Below are positions 34,607-44,430 of a stretch of 64,000 bases of DNA, one piece after another (positions within the stretch are counted from its first letter, which is position 1; each line of letters begins with the position of its first letter). The notes below the pieces were generated by a model. It searched no databases, had not been told where the DNA came from, and saw only the letters and a program-made list of their open reading frames with translations. Made by a program: the position numbers and the translations under genes. This DNA comes from M3007 sp044230315 (GTDB taxonomy: Bacteria; Bacteroidota; Bacteroidia; Chitinophagales; Saprospiraceae), in NCBI GenBank assembly GCA_044230315.1, contig JBGARJ010000002.1:62001-126000 (forward strand). Direction: 5' to 3'.

Positions 34607-35857
34607 CTACGGCATTGGGTTTTCCACGGACTCTACCCTTTCTAGGGGAGTCAGGGCGATTTCCTCCAACTCCTTCGGACGGTCGCGGTATAAAATGGAG
34701 CCCAGCATCATGATCAGGCTGGTGGACAAAATGACAAAAAAGAGCACCCCTTCATCAAATGCATCGATCCGTTGCCAGTTGGGTATTTTATAAAACAACA
34801 AAACGGTAACCAGCCCGCGCGGGATGTAAAACAACTCCGGAAACAGGTCGTAACGGTGCATCACCCGCAGATATATATATCGCAATACCAACAACGCCGC
34901 CACAATGACCGAACCGAGGATCAGCACTTCGGCATCCTCTAAAAAATGGAGGTCGATCCCGTACCCAAAAATAATAAAGAAAAAGGTACGGATCAGAAAA
35001 GCCGATTCGGCTGTTATCGATTTTAAAAACCTGCGGACGCTGTCCACGCTTTCGATCGAAAAATAACTGTGCAGAGGTTTCCAGCGCAGCAACTCCCAGT
35101 TATTGACGACCAAACCAAACAACAGAATCGTCAGTAACGAAGGCAGGTGCATCATTTTGCCACCGACGTATATCACGATAAGCACGGCAAAGGCCAGAAA
35201 AAATTTGATGTTTACCTGGTTTTTGATCAAAAGCAACATGAGTGCGAAACAGACCATCACCGATAACGCGATACCCACGGGAATACTGCTCAAAAACCAG
35301 GTCAGATCGTGCCAGGAAATGGTTTGTCCGGCGGTAAAAAAGTTGAAGACCATAATCCCCAGCACATCGGAATACGAGGCTTCGTAGATTAAAAACTCTC
35401 TTTTTTCATCGCTCAAATGGTGCACGCTCGGCAATACGATCGCACTACTCACGATACTTAGCGGGATGGCGTACACCACGCAGTTGATGATGGGGGCCTG
35501 GGGCAATTGCCACAGCAGAATACCGGAAACGGCCACAGTGGAAAGCAGGAAAATAACCAGGGCCGAAAAAAAAGAGCCGCGGATCAGCGGGAGTTTCTGC
35601 CGGTTCACTTCGAGGTCAAGCCCCGCCTCCAATACGATCATGATCAGCCCCACCGTACCCAGGATCTCGATCATAGTTGGCGGCACAGTGAAGTTGAATC
35701 CGGCCAGGTCCGACAAATACCGCAACAAAATTCCCGTTCCCAGAAGCAGGAGTACCGAAGGGATGCGCGTTGCCCGGTTGATCACAGAAAATAAATACGA
35801 TAGGATGATAAGCCCGCAAAAAACAAACAGTACGGTGTAGGCAGAAAGGTTTTGCAT
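34607..35857 (-). CDS. Cation:proton antiporter
   Basis: A 416-residue inner-membrane protein with about 12 helices of the Na+/H+ exchanger (CPA) fold. Segments IPSVLLLLGTGILLRYL, VGLIMIVLEAGLDLEVNR and SIVSSAIVLPSVHHL are typical of monovalent cation:proton antiporters. I use MQNLSAYTVLF (complement 35857) as the start, since nine further codons add no feature. The ion (Na+, K+) cannot be told. It has no regulatory C-terminal TrkA domain. Confidence 0.87.
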   Translation of the reverse strand: MQNLSAYTVLFVFCGLIILSYLFSVINRATRIPSVLLLLGTGILLRYLSDLAGFNFTVPPTMIEILGTVGLIMIVLEAGLDLEVNRQKLPLIRGSFFSALVIFLLSTVAVSGILLWQLPQAPIINCVVYAIPLSIVSSAIVLPSVHHLSDEKREFLIYEASYSDVLGIMVFNFFTAGQTISWHDLTWFLSSIPVGIALSVMVCFALMLLLIKNQVNIKFFLAFAVLIVIYVGGKMMHLPSLLTILLFGLVVNNWELLRWKPLHSYFSIESVDSVRRFLKSITAESAFLIRTFFFIIFGYGIDLHFLEDAEVLILGSVIVAALLVLRYIYLRVMHRYDLFPELFYIPRGLVTVLLFYKIPNWQRIDAFDEGVLFFVILSTSLIMMLGSILYRDRPKELEEIALTPLERVESVENPMP

Positions 35858-35989
35858 GTAGTTCAGCTCGTTTAGGATGCACAAAGCGCCGACGATCCTT
35901 GGAGAAACAGATAAAGAGTTATTGCTATTTTAACGCCGGGAAATTGCCCGAATTTACGCACCAATTTTAACTTTTTTTAAACGCACCTT

Positions 35990-37048
35990 ATGACAACGAT
36001 CAAAGGCCCGGCCATTTTTCTGGCCCAATTCATGGGCGATCAGCATCCGTTCAACTCCCTGGAAAGCATCTGCCGTTGGGCGGCCGACCTCGGTTATGCG
36101 GGCGTACAGATCCCTACCTGGGACGCCCGGCTGATTGACCTGGAAAAAGCCGCGGAAAGTAAAGCATACTGCGATGACTTGCGCGGCCGCGTCGAAAATT
36201 GCGGGGTTGTCATTACCGAACTGAGCACCCATTTGCAGGGACAATTGGTGGCGGTGCACCCGGCTTACGACCTGATGTTCGATGCTTTTGCTCCGGCCGC
36301 TCTGCAAGGTAACCCCAAAGGCCGCACTGAATGGGCTGTTCAAACCCTTAAAAATGCAGCTAAAGCCAGCCAAAACCTCGGCTTGAACGCGCATGTCACG
36401 TTTTCCGGCGCCCTCATCTGGCACACCGTATACCCCTGGCCGCAGCGCCCGAAAGGCCTGGTCGACACAGCATTTAAGGAACTGGCCGCGCGCTGGCTGC
36501 CCATTCTCAATGCTTTCGACGATGCAGGGGTAGACCTTTGTTATGAAATTCACCCGTCTGAAGACCTGCACGACGGCGTCACCTTCGAACGTTTTCTGAC
36601 CGCAACCGGCAACCACCCCCGTTGCCATATTCTGTACGACCCGTCCCACTTCGTACTCCAGCAACTCGATTACCTGCAATACATCGATTTTTACCACGAG
36701 CGCATCAAAATGTTTCACGTGAAAGACGCCGAATTTCATCCCACCGGCCGCAGTGGCGTGTATGGCGGGTACCAGGATTGGGTGGACCGGCCCGGCCGCT
36801 TCCGGTCGCTGGGCGATGGCCAGGTGGATTTTAAACAGATATTTTCCAAACTGGCACAATACGGTTTCAACGGCTGGGCTGTGCTCGAATGGGAGTGTTG
36901 TATCAAAGACGCCGAACAAGGCGCCCGCGAAGGCGCACCGTTTATCCGGGAACATATCATTACCACTGCAGCCAGAGCATTTGACGATTTTGCCGGCGGA
37001 TCCGCCGACGATGCGTTGCTCCGCAAAATAATTGGAATCCAGGACTGA
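35990..37048 (+). CDS. Sugar phosphate isomerase/epimerase
   Basis: A 352-residue TIM-barrel protein of the xylose isomerase-like family. The metal-site residues are apparent: Glu186 and His188 in CYEIHPSED, Asp217 in LYDPSH, His243 in MFHVKDAEF, and a C-terminal VLEWE. These bind a divalent metal in relatives. Substrate unknown, though this long, metal-rich form often occurs with Gfo/Idh enzymes. Its stop overlaps the next start as TGATG, so the pair is coupled. The codons for MFHVKDA contain a parS-like sequence. Confidence 0.88.
   Translation: MTTIKGPAIFLAQFMGDQHPFNSLESICRWAADLGYAGVQIPTWDARLIDLEKAAESKAYCDDLRGRVENCGVVITELSTHLQGQLVAVHPAYDLMFDAFAPAALQGNPKGRTEWAVQTLKNAAKASQNLGLNAHVTFSGALIWHTVYPWPQRPKGLVDTAFKELAARWLPILNAFDDAGVDLCYEIHPSEDLHDGVTFERFLTATGNHPRCHILYDPSHFVLQQLDYLQYIDFYHERIKMFHVKDAEFHPTGRSGVYGGYQDWVDRPGRFRSLGDGQVDFKQIFSKLAQYGFNGWAVLEWECCIKDAEQGAREGAPFIREHIITTAARAFDDFAGGSADDALLRKIIGIQD
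36711..36726. other. Third, weaker parS-like sequence
   Basis: TGTTTCACGTGAAAGA differs from a commonly listed parS form at one base, but it falls in a conserved protein motif (MFHVKDA), so chance is plausible. Confidence 0.25.
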
Positions 37049-38049
37049 TGCGCACGCTCACTGGTATCACCCTGCTGTGCCTGCTGAGCGGTTGCGCCCG
37101 CACCGAAAGTAAGGCCGTCATCGACTTCGTACAATACCTGCTGAGCCAGGATACGTGGTTGCGCTGGATTGCATGCCTGCTGTTGGTGTACTTGTTGTTG
37201 CAAACCTTTCGCATTGTGCAATTGGCACTCCGGTTTTTCTGGCAGTTCCTGAAGAAAAGTTATCGCTTCATCTTTATCTGGGGCAAACGGAACCTGATTT
37301 TAATTACGGTGCTGGGCACCGCCCTATGGCTGTTGAGCAACCCCCTGATCGACCTGATGCAGGAAGTGGAACAGCGCTTTTTTTCACCGGTTTTTGTCAA
37401 TGAATTCAGTTCCTTCACAGACGAACACCTGACTGCGATTTTCGAAGCAGAGCTCGCCCGGCATGTCGATCCCTACCAAAAGGAAATTGTCATGCGGCGT
37501 ACGCGCGAAACAGCCGCCAAAATACAGTCAACGCCGGCGGCTATCTATCAGGCAGCGTACCTGGAATGCGGATTGAAACCCTTTGAAGTGCGGAGCGACA
37601 AGGTAGCGGCCGGGTGGATCCAGTTTACCCGGGCCGGACTGGGCAGCCTGATCTACAAGGGTAGGCCGGTCACGTTCGACGAGGTGCTGGCAGCCTGCCA
37701 ATCAAAAGACATCGAGTTTATGATGGATCTCACCGAGCTGTATTTTTTGCACAAATACCAGCAGTGCGGTCAAAAACCCCTCAACCACCCCATCGATCTG
37801 TACCTGGCGCTGTTTGCCCCGGTTCATATCGGCGCCCCCAAGGAACAGGTGGTGTACGAAGGACTGGACAATCCAAGTTATTTTAAGAACAATGGGCTCG
37901 ATGGCTGGTATGTTGCCGCCACCCCCGAGGGCCAGCAACAGATCTTCCACAAGCGATCGGCCAGGGATGGTAAAATTACTATATATGAAATCTACCTTGC
38001 CCTTGAAGCGAAGAAAAATTTGTTGCTGCTGCGCTATCTCGGCGAATAG
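37048..38049 (+). CDS. Membrane protein with lysozyme-like (transglycosylase-like) domain
   Basis: A 333-residue protein. The N-terminus has a lipobox-like LLSGC (Cys16), followed by two helices at about 39-57 and 81-97, so the topology is unclear. The C-terminal part from about residue 120 has AAYLECGLKPFEV then KVAAGWIQFTRAGLG (residues 169-199). This resembles the lytic transglycosylase pattern with a catalytic Glu (here Glu173) and the AxGxxQFT turn. The start overlaps the upstream isomerase stop. It may be a muralytic enzyme or a catalytically inactive scaffold. Not a family I can name. Confidence 0.55.
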   Translation: MRTLTGITLLCLLSGCARTESKAVIDFVQYLLSQDTWLRWIACLLLVYLLLQTFRIVQLALRFFWQFLKKSYRFIFIWGKRNLILITVLGTALWLLSNPLIDLMQEVEQRFFSPVFVNEFSSFTDEHLTAIFEAELARHVDPYQKEIVMRRTRETAAKIQSTPAAIYQAAYLECGLKPFEVRSDKVAAGWIQFTRAGLGSLIYKGRPVTFDEVLAACQSKDIEFMMDLTELYFLHKYQQCGQKPLNHPIDLYLALFAPVHIGAPKEQVVYEGLDNPSYFKNNGLDGWYVAATPEGQQQIFHKRSARDGKITIYEIYLALEAKKNLLLLRYLGE

Positions 38050-38203
38050 CGGTTTAGTTAAATGTTGACATTTCGCATGCGTTTTTACCCTTTTTCGGAT
38101 ATTTTTGAGGCGTTTTCCGTCAGTTGTGGCATTTTAATCAGTCCAAACGAGTGTCTTTGATTAAGGCATTTATCATTAATCAAACACTTACACCGCCTTA
38201 CGC

Positions 38204-39178
38204 ATGAAAAAGTTCTCTCTACTGTTTTGCGCAGTATTGGCCCTGTGCGTGTGTTCCACCGTGCAGGCTGCCACCAAATCGGAGCAGGTTGAACGTTACC
38301 TGGGCACTTACAGGTATAAAAACGACCGGCCGCTCGGCACTGTGAAGTTTATTTTTCAAAAAGCCGTGCTCAAACGTCAGGGCGACGGCAAGAAAAATTA
38401 CGAACAGCTTCTTTTCAACGAACGGTTTTTTTCCAACCGCGATAATGCCGGGCATCTCATCGGCATCCAGATCGTGTACAAGGGAAAAACGGCCACCATC
38501 CGCCCGGAATCGCCCAAGGACCCGGAAGAGGTTGACCCGCCCGAACCAGAGCCGGCAGCGGATACTAAAATCGTCAAAGCCAGGCCCAAGGCAAAAGCTG
38601 ACCCGCCCCTGACCCGGGCGGTGCGAACCGCCGCTACGGCGGCCCGGGCGGCCGTGGCCAGCATCCCCGAAGACCCCATCCGGCCCGGTCCCAACGGTGA
38701 AAGCGGCAGCAACCTTTCCATTCCCGATTCCAGCACCATCGCACGCAACATCGACCAGGCTAAGGATAAGATCACCGGCTGGAAAGGCCGGATGTGGCAG
38801 ACCGTCCGCCCCATTTGGGAGTTTGTGATGTGGGTGTTTAGCAGCGTGATCATCATGCTTATCTGTTTTGCCGGCTTGTGTCGCTATGTGGCCAAGACGG
38901 CTGCGAGCGAAAGCCTGATCAATATTTACGGCCGCATCATTGTGGGGCGTTGGATCGTTTCTGCACATCAGAACGCGGCGGCAATGCTCCTGCTCATCAC
39001 CTGGGTCATTGCTATTGTATTGCTGATCGACGTGTTTATGTGGCTGGTTTACCTCAACCTCCCGATCTGGACCCTGTTGTTGATCTGGTTCCCGGTACTG
39101 TGGGTAGCTGAAAAAATAACCAGTTGGATCGTCCCGAACATCACCGTAGTTGGGCCGGGCGGTCAGGAGCACCGGTAG
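38204..39178 (+). CDS. Membrane protein with signal peptide and Pro/Ala linker, unknown
   Basis: A 324-residue protein not recognised. A signal peptide (MKKFSLLFCAVLALC, to about residue 22) is followed by a small domain (ERYLGTYRYKNDRPLGTVKF), a Pro/Ala/Lys-rich linker (about 100-150: EVDPPEPEPAADTK, ARPKAKADPP), and three hydrophobic helices at about 208-230, 262-288 and 289-308. This single soluble head, flexible linker and membrane base recalls a tethered sensor or pore component, but I infer no function. It lies 154 bases after the lysozyme-like gene on the same strand. Confidence 0.55.
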   Translation: MKKFSLLFCAVLALCVCSTVQAATKSEQVERYLGTYRYKNDRPLGTVKFIFQKAVLKRQGDGKKNYEQLLFNERFFSNRDNAGHLIGIQIVYKGKTATIRPESPKDPEEVDPPEPEPAADTKIVKARPKAKADPPLTRAVRTAATAARAAVASIPEDPIRPGPNGESGSNLSIPDSSTIARNIDQAKDKITGWKGRMWQTVRPIWEFVMWVFSSVIIMLICFAGLCRYVAKTAASESLINIYGRIIVGRWIVSAHQNAAAMLLLITWVIAIVLLIDVFMWLVYLNLPIWTLLLIWFPVLWVAEKITSWIVPNITVVGPGGQEHR

Positions 39179-39254
39179 GCCGGGTGCAATAGAATGGTAA
39201 TAAAAGAACCGGGGCAACGCCGTTCTGCATTATGACGTCCTTTGTGCAGTGAGC

Positions 39255-41114
39255 ATGCACACCTTTTTTCGTTTTTGCCGGCTGGTTTGGCCTCTTGCAG
39301 CTTGCAGGACGTTGTATCCGATGTTGCTGGTCTTTTTGCCGTACAGCAGTTCCGGTCAAACGCTGCGCCTCTATGTGACGCCGGCCGACCGTGCTGCGTT
39401 TGAACGATTAACGCGCGACCTGTCGCCGCGTCCGCAGCTACTGGATGGAGATACTTTTTTATTGCCGGCCCCCGATTCCAGCAAACTGGCTTTGCTGAAC
39501 CGGCTTCGGGAAAACGCTTACCTCGCCGCTTCGCTCGATCATTGGAACCCGGTCAACGACAGTACCGCCGTTGCCGACCTCTACCTGGGGCCTGCCCTGT
39601 ATTGGGTGCAATTGCGCCCGGCTTCTGCCGAAAGCAACCGCTGGCTGGACGCTGCCGGCTTTCGCGAGAAGTTGTTCACCGGAAAGCCTGTTCACTACCA
39701 AACTTTTCTCCGGCAGGAAAAGGCCATTCTCGAACAAGCCGAAAACAATGGCTACCCTTTCGCGTCGGTCCGGCTCGACAGTGTACAAATACAGGCCGAT
39801 GGCGGCGTGTCGGCCCAATTGGCGATCGACCGCGGCGCTTTTTTCACGATAAAAACCGTCAGCGTCAAGGGCAACCTGCGCCTACCCAAAGCCTATCTCC
39901 CGCAATACCTCGGCCTGCGCAGCGGCAGCCCCTACAGCCGGGTCAAGGTACTGCGCATCCGCGACCGGCTGAATACGTTGTTGTTTGTAGAAAGTATCGC
40001 CAATCCTACGGTGACCTTTGGCGGCAGCGAAGCGCAGATCAACCTTTTTTTGCAAAAAAAACGCGCCAGCCGTTTCGATTTTATCGTCGGCCTCTTGCCG
40101 CAACCCAACAACGCCGACGGCCGTTTACTGCTCACCGGATCGCTGAGCGCGGCGCTGCTCAATGCGCTCAACCTCGGCGAACGCCTCTCGATCGAACTGG
40201 AGCGCCTGCGCCCCGAAACACAAAAACTCGACCTTCAGGCGCACGTGCCCTATGTGCTCGGCCTTCCGTTCGGGGCCCAGGGACGGCTGAATATTTTTAG
40301 GCGCGACAGCACCTGGGTGGATGCTCAAAGCGAAATCGGCGTACAATACCTGCTCGAAGGCGGTAACTACGTTCAGTTTTTTTGGGAGAACAAATCATCG
40401 TCCCTGCAAAAGGTTGACACCGCGCCAATCATCCAAAACCGCCGACTGCCGCAAGCCCTCGATCTGCGCCAAAACGGTTTTGGCCTGGAAACCAGCCTCA
40501 ACCACCTCGATTACCGCTTCAACCCACGACGCGGCTGGGCGCTTACCTTGCGCGGGGTGGCCGGGTTCAGCACCGTATTGCGCAACAGCCAGATCGAAGC
40601 CCTGCACGACCCGGCCGACCCTGAATTCCGGTTTTCGAGCCTGTACGACTCCCTCGGCGGCCGCGCCACGCGGTACCGGGTGGAGATACAAGCGGAGTAT
40701 TACGTGCCGTTGTTCCTGCGCAGCACCCTAAAACTGGCCCTGCGCAGCAGCAATATATTTTCTGAAAAACCGGTGTATGCCAACGAACAGTACCGCATCG
40801 GCGGCAACAAACTGTTGCGCGGGTTTGACGAAGAAAGCCTGTTTGCCACCCGCTATGCCATTACCACGGCCGAATTCCGGTTACTGTTGAGCCAAAACGC
40901 CTTTCTTTCGGCGTTTACCGACTATGGCTACCTGGAAAATGTGACCGATCGTACACGCCTTTTCCTCCGGCCCTGGGGCCTGGGCGCCGGCCTTAACTTT
41001 GAAACCCAGGCGGGAATCTTCGGCATCAGCATTGCCGTCGGGCGTCGCGACACAGGTCAGACGGTAGACTGGCGTGCGCCGAAGTTTCACTTAGGGTATG
41101 TCAATCTGTTTTGA
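39255..41114 (+). CDS. BamA/TamA-family outer membrane protein
   Basis: A 619-residue surface-antigen-type protein. The start ATG at 39255 opens a signal peptide (to about SSGQ, residue 35). A POTRA-like region follows (LPKAYLPQYLGLRSGSPYSR), then a C-terminal Omp85 barrel with IGGNKLLRGFDEESLFATRYA and a terminal aromatic FHLGYVNLF. Relatives insert or move proteins or lipids at the outer membrane. This one is shorter than BamA (five POTRA domains), so it is more likely a TamA-type or a lineage-specific member. It is convergent with the RND gene, 11 bases apart. Confidence 0.85.
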   Translation: MHTFFRFCRLVWPLAACRTLYPMLLVFLPYSSSGQTLRLYVTPADRAAFERLTRDLSPRPQLLDGDTFLLPAPDSSKLALLNRLRENAYLAASLDHWNPVNDSTAVADLYLGPALYWVQLRPASAESNRWLDAAGFREKLFTGKPVHYQTFLRQEKAILEQAENNGYPFASVRLDSVQIQADGGVSAQLAIDRGAFFTIKTVSVKGNLRLPKAYLPQYLGLRSGSPYSRVKVLRIRDRLNTLLFVESIANPTVTFGGSEAQINLFLQKKRASRFDFIVGLLPQPNNADGRLLLTGSLSAALLNALNLGERLSIELERLRPETQKLDLQAHVPYVLGLPFGAQGRLNIFRRDSTWVDAQSEIGVQYLLEGGNYVQFFWENKSSSLQKVDTAPIIQNRRLPQALDLRQNGFGLETSLNHLDYRFNPRRGWALTLRGVAGFSTVLRNSQIEALHDPADPEFRFSSLYDSLGGRATRYRVEIQAEYYVPLFLRSTLKLALRSSNIFSEKPVYANEQYRIGGNKLLRGFDEESLFATRYAITTAEFRLLLSQNAFLSAFTDYGYLENVTDRTRLFLRPWGLGAGLNFETQAGIFGISIAVGRRDTGQTVDWRAPKFHLGYVNLF

Positions 41115-41125
41115 TACCGGCCGCG

Positions 41126-44100
41126 CTATTCCACTGTCGAATGCGCCGACTCCGCTACAGGTTCGGATACTCCGTTCCCGTCCTCCGTTTTCAGCGATTC
41201 GGGCAAACCCGTCTTCTTTCCGCTCAGGAAGGTGTACATCGCCGGAATGACAAACAGCGTAAGCACCAGTGAAAACAACAATCCGCCCACCACAACCACA
41301 CCCAACGGGATACGCGAAGTAGCCGCTGCACCCAGGGCCAGGGCGATTGGCAACGCGCCCAGTACAGTAGCCAGGGTGGTCATGAGGATCGGGCGCAGGC
41401 GAGCCTGCGCGGCTTCGATGACCGCTTGGGTTTTGTTGGCCACTTTGCCGCCCCGCATTTTTTGGTTGGCAAATTCGACGATCAGGATCCCGTTTTTAGT
41501 CACCAGGCCAATCAGCATGATCATCCCGATCTGGCTGAAAATATTAAGCGTATTGCCTGAAATGGCCAGCGTGATATATGCCCCTGCAATGGCGAGAGGT
41601 ACCGTGATCATGATGATAAACGGATCGCGGAAACTTTCGAACTGCGCCGCCAGGATCAGGTAAATCAGCCCCAATGCCAGCAAGAAGGCGAAGGAAGTAT
41701 TGCCGCTGCTCTCGCGGAAGTCGCGTGAGGCGCCGCTCAGGTCGGTTTCAAAGGAGTCGTCGAGCAACCGTTTGGCGATGGCTTCCATGGCATCGATGCC
41801 TTCGCCCAGCGTTTTGCCGGGCGCCAGCGCTGCGCTGAAGGTGGCGGCCTTATATCGGTTGTAGTGGTAGAGGATGGGCGGGTTACTGGTTTCGACAAAG
41901 TGCACCAGGTTGTCGAGTTGGATCATTTCGCCTTTGTTGTTGCGCACATAAAGGCTGGCCAGGTCGAGCGGCTCGTCGCGGTCGTTGCGATCTACCTGGC
42001 CGATCACCTGGTATTGTTTGCCATTCATCAGGAAATACCCGAAGCGCCGGCCGGAAAGCGCCAACTGGACGGTTTGGCTGATATCGAGCACGCTCACGCC
42101 CAGTTCGGCTGCCTTTAGGCGGTCGATTTCGATTTGGATTTCCGGTTTGTTGAATTTGAGGTTGACATCCACATTGGCAAAAGTGGGATCCTGCCGCGCC
42201 TCATCGAGGAATTGGGGCACTACTTCTTCCAGTTTGTTGAAATCCAGGTTTTGAACCACAAATTGGACCGGTAGCGACAGGCTGGCGCCAAAACTGGTGG
42301 AAATCGTTTGCTCCTGGTTGGGGAAAACCCGCGCTTCCGAAAAGCCCTTGGTCATGCGCACCATCTGGTCATAAATCTGCTGTTGGCTGCGGGTGCGTTC
42401 CTCCGGTTCGGACAAAGACAAGCTGATGAAACCGCCGTTGGAACCGCCGCCGGTACGGCCCGAAGCGGTAATGCCGAAAATCATGCGGTATTCGGGCACC
42501 GAGTCCATCAGTTTTTCTGTGAGGCGGTAGATGATATTTTCGGTGACATCGAAATCGGTGCCTTCGGGCGCCACCACCGTGGCCCGGATGCTGCTGCGGT
42601 CTTCCAGGGGCGCCAGTTCCGTTTTGAGTGTGCGCTGGAAATGCCAGATAGCGCCAAAGCAGCCCAGCAAAATGAGCAGGCTGGCCCATCGGTAGCGCAT
42701 GAACGAGCGCAGGGTTTGGCCATAAACGCGGTCGAGCCCCAGGAAAAACGGCTCGGTCACCCGGTAAAACCAACTGTGGTGGTGCGGGTTACGCTGGGTC
42801 AACTTCACGTTGAGCACGGGCGTCAGAGTCAATGAAACAAAAGCCGAGATCAGCACAGCGCCGGCCACCACGATGCCGAATTCGCGAAACAACCGCCCGG
42901 TGAAGCCTTGCAAAAATATGACCGGGATAAATACCACGGCCAGCGTTATGGAGGTGGAAATCACGGCGAAAAAGATCTCCTTGGTGCCTTCGCGGGCCGC
43001 AGCCCATTTGTCCATCCCCTTTTCTATCCGTTTATAAATGTTTTCCGTCACTACAATGCCATCGTCCACCACCAGGCCGGTAGCCAGCACGATTGCCAGC
43101 AGGGTGAGCACATTGATGGAAAACCCAAACAGGTACATGATAAAAAACGCGCCGACCAGCGAAACCGGAATGTCGATAAGAGGGCGGAGGGCAATGATCC
43201 AATTGCGGAAGAACAGGTAGATGATCAGTACCACCAGGGAAATAGCGATGGCCAGGGTTTCGCCGACCTCGAGGATGGCCCGGCGTACGAAGTGCGACTT
43301 GTCGAGCGCCAGTTCGGTGACGATATCCGGTGGCAGTTCCTTTTGGATTTGCGCATAGCGGCGGTAAAACTCGTCGGTAATTTCGATGATATTCGCTCCC
43401 GGTTGCGGGATAAGGGCAAGCGAAACATTCGTGATATTGTTGCGCCGGGCGCCAAACTCGTCATTTTCCGGCCCCAGTACTGCTTCGCCTACATCGCGCA
43501 GGCGGATCGTCTGGCCCACGCCGTTTTCATCGGATGAAGGCGCTTGCCGGAGGATCATGTTGTTAAAGTCCTCCTCCGTTTGGAGACGGCCGTAGGTAGT
43601 GACCGTGAGCTCGGTGGTGTTGCCGCGGATTTTGCCCGCCGGCAAGTCTACGTTTTCGCGGTTCAACGCATTTTGAATATCCTGTACGGTGAGGCCGTGA
43701 GCGGCCAGTTTGGCGGGGTCGAACCACAGGCGCATGGCGGGGCGTTTTTCGCCAAAAATGCGCACTTCACTAACGCCTGGGATGGTTTGCAGTTTTTCCA
43801 CCAACACATTTTCCGCATAGTCCGTTAGTTCCATCACGTTGCGGGTACTGCTCTGCAGGGGGATAAATACGATGGGATCGCTGTTGGCATCGGCTTTCGA
43901 TACTACGGGCGGCGCATCGATGTCCTGCGGCAAACTGCGCTGTGCCTGGCTGACCTTGTCGCGGACGTCATTGGCCGCGCGTTCCAGATCGGAACCCAGG
44001 TCGAATTCCAGGGTAATGGAACTGTTACCCAGCGCCGATTGTGAAGAGATCGTCCGGATACCTGCAATACTGTTGACGGCCTTTTCCAGCGGCTCGGTGA

Positions 44101-44287
44101 TCTGGCTTTCGATCACTTCGGCATTAGCGCCCGTATAGGAAGTGCGCACGCTGATGGTGGGTGGATCGATGGCCGGGTACTCGCGTACGCCCAGGTAACG
44201 AAAACCGATGGCCCCAAATACGATGATGAGGATGCTCATCACGGTGGCCAAAACCGGGCGGCGGAGGGAGAGGTCGGACAATGTCAT
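41126..44287 (-). CDS. RND multidrug efflux permease (HAE1 type)
   Basis: A 1053-residue inner-membrane RND transporter that exports hydrophobic substrates using the proton gradient. Twelve helices and two periplasmic loops are evident; the paired aspartates of the proton path appear in GLVVDDGIVVTENIYKRI near residue 410, and the second half has RPILMTTLATVLGALPIAL. Length is standard. Normally it is encoded with a periplasmic adaptor and an outer-membrane channel; neither is in the window, so those partners must be elsewhere. It could alternatively belong to the heavy-metal branch, but the sequence fits HAE1. Confidence 0.9.
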   Translation of the reverse strand: MTLSDLSLRRPVLATVMSILIIVFGAIGFRYLGVREYPAIDPPTISVRTSYTGANAEVIESQITEPLEKAVNSIAGIRTISSQSALGNSSITLEFDLGSDLERAANDVRDKVSQAQRSLPQDIDAPPVVSKADANSDPIVFIPLQSSTRNVMELTDYAENVLVEKLQTIPGVSEVRIFGEKRPAMRLWFDPAKLAAHGLTVQDIQNALNRENVDLPAGKIRGNTTELTVTTYGRLQTEEDFNNMILRQAPSSDENGVGQTIRLRDVGEAVLGPENDEFGARRNNITNVSLALIPQPGANIIEITDEFYRRYAQIQKELPPDIVTELALDKSHFVRRAILEVGETLAIAISLVVLIIYLFFRNWIIALRPLIDIPVSLVGAFFIMYLFGFSINVLTLLAIVLATGLVVDDGIVVTENIYKRIEKGMDKWAAAREGTKEIFFAVISTSITLAVVFIPVIFLQGFTGRLFREFGIVVAGAVLISAFVSLTLTPVLNVKLTQRNPHHHSWFYRVTEPFFLGLDRVYGQTLRSFMRYRWASLLILLGCFGAIWHFQRTLKTELAPLEDRSSIRATVVAPEGTDFDVTENIIYRLTEKLMDSVPEYRMIFGITASGRTGGGSNGGFISLSLSEPEERTRSQQQIYDQMVRMTKGFSEARVFPNQEQTISTSFGASLSLPVQFVVQNLDFNKLEEVVPQFLDEARQDPTFANVDVNLKFNKPEIQIEIDRLKAAELGVSVLDISQTVQLALSGRRFGYFLMNGKQYQVIGQVDRNDRDEPLDLASLYVRNNKGEMIQLDNLVHFVETSNPPILYHYNRYKAATFSAALAPGKTLGEGIDAMEAIAKRLLDDSFETDLSGASRDFRESSGNTSFAFLLALGLIYLILAAQFESFRDPFIIMITVPLAIAGAYITLAISGNTLNIFSQIGMIMLIGLVTKNGILIVEFANQKMRGGKVANKTQAVIEAAQARLRPILMTTLATVLGALPIALALGAAATSRIPLGVVVVGGLLFSLVLTLFVIPAMYTFLSGKKTGLPESLKTEDGNGVSEPVAESAHSTVE

Positions 44288-44418
44288 CGGGTAGAAAGAT
44301 TTGTATTGCGGAACGAAGCGCTGGTTACCGGCAAAATTCGGGGCCCTAAGTTCGGTGTTTTACCGAAAGAATTAGAAACAAGCATGCGTTCGGATAGTTT
44401 GCGGCATTCCACCTGTGT

Positions 44419-44426
44419 TATTTTTG
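44419..44426 (+). promoter_or_regulatory. Candidate -7 box for the DUF4112 gene
   Basis: TATTTTTG matches TAnnTTTG exactly and ends four bases before the ATG, which would give a nearly leaderless transcript. Confidence 0.4.
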
Positions 44427-44430
44427 CGCC

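Noticed and set aside
36711..36726. Third parS-like site as a firm parS
   Set aside because: It is explained by a conserved protein motif, so it is only listed as a weak candidate.
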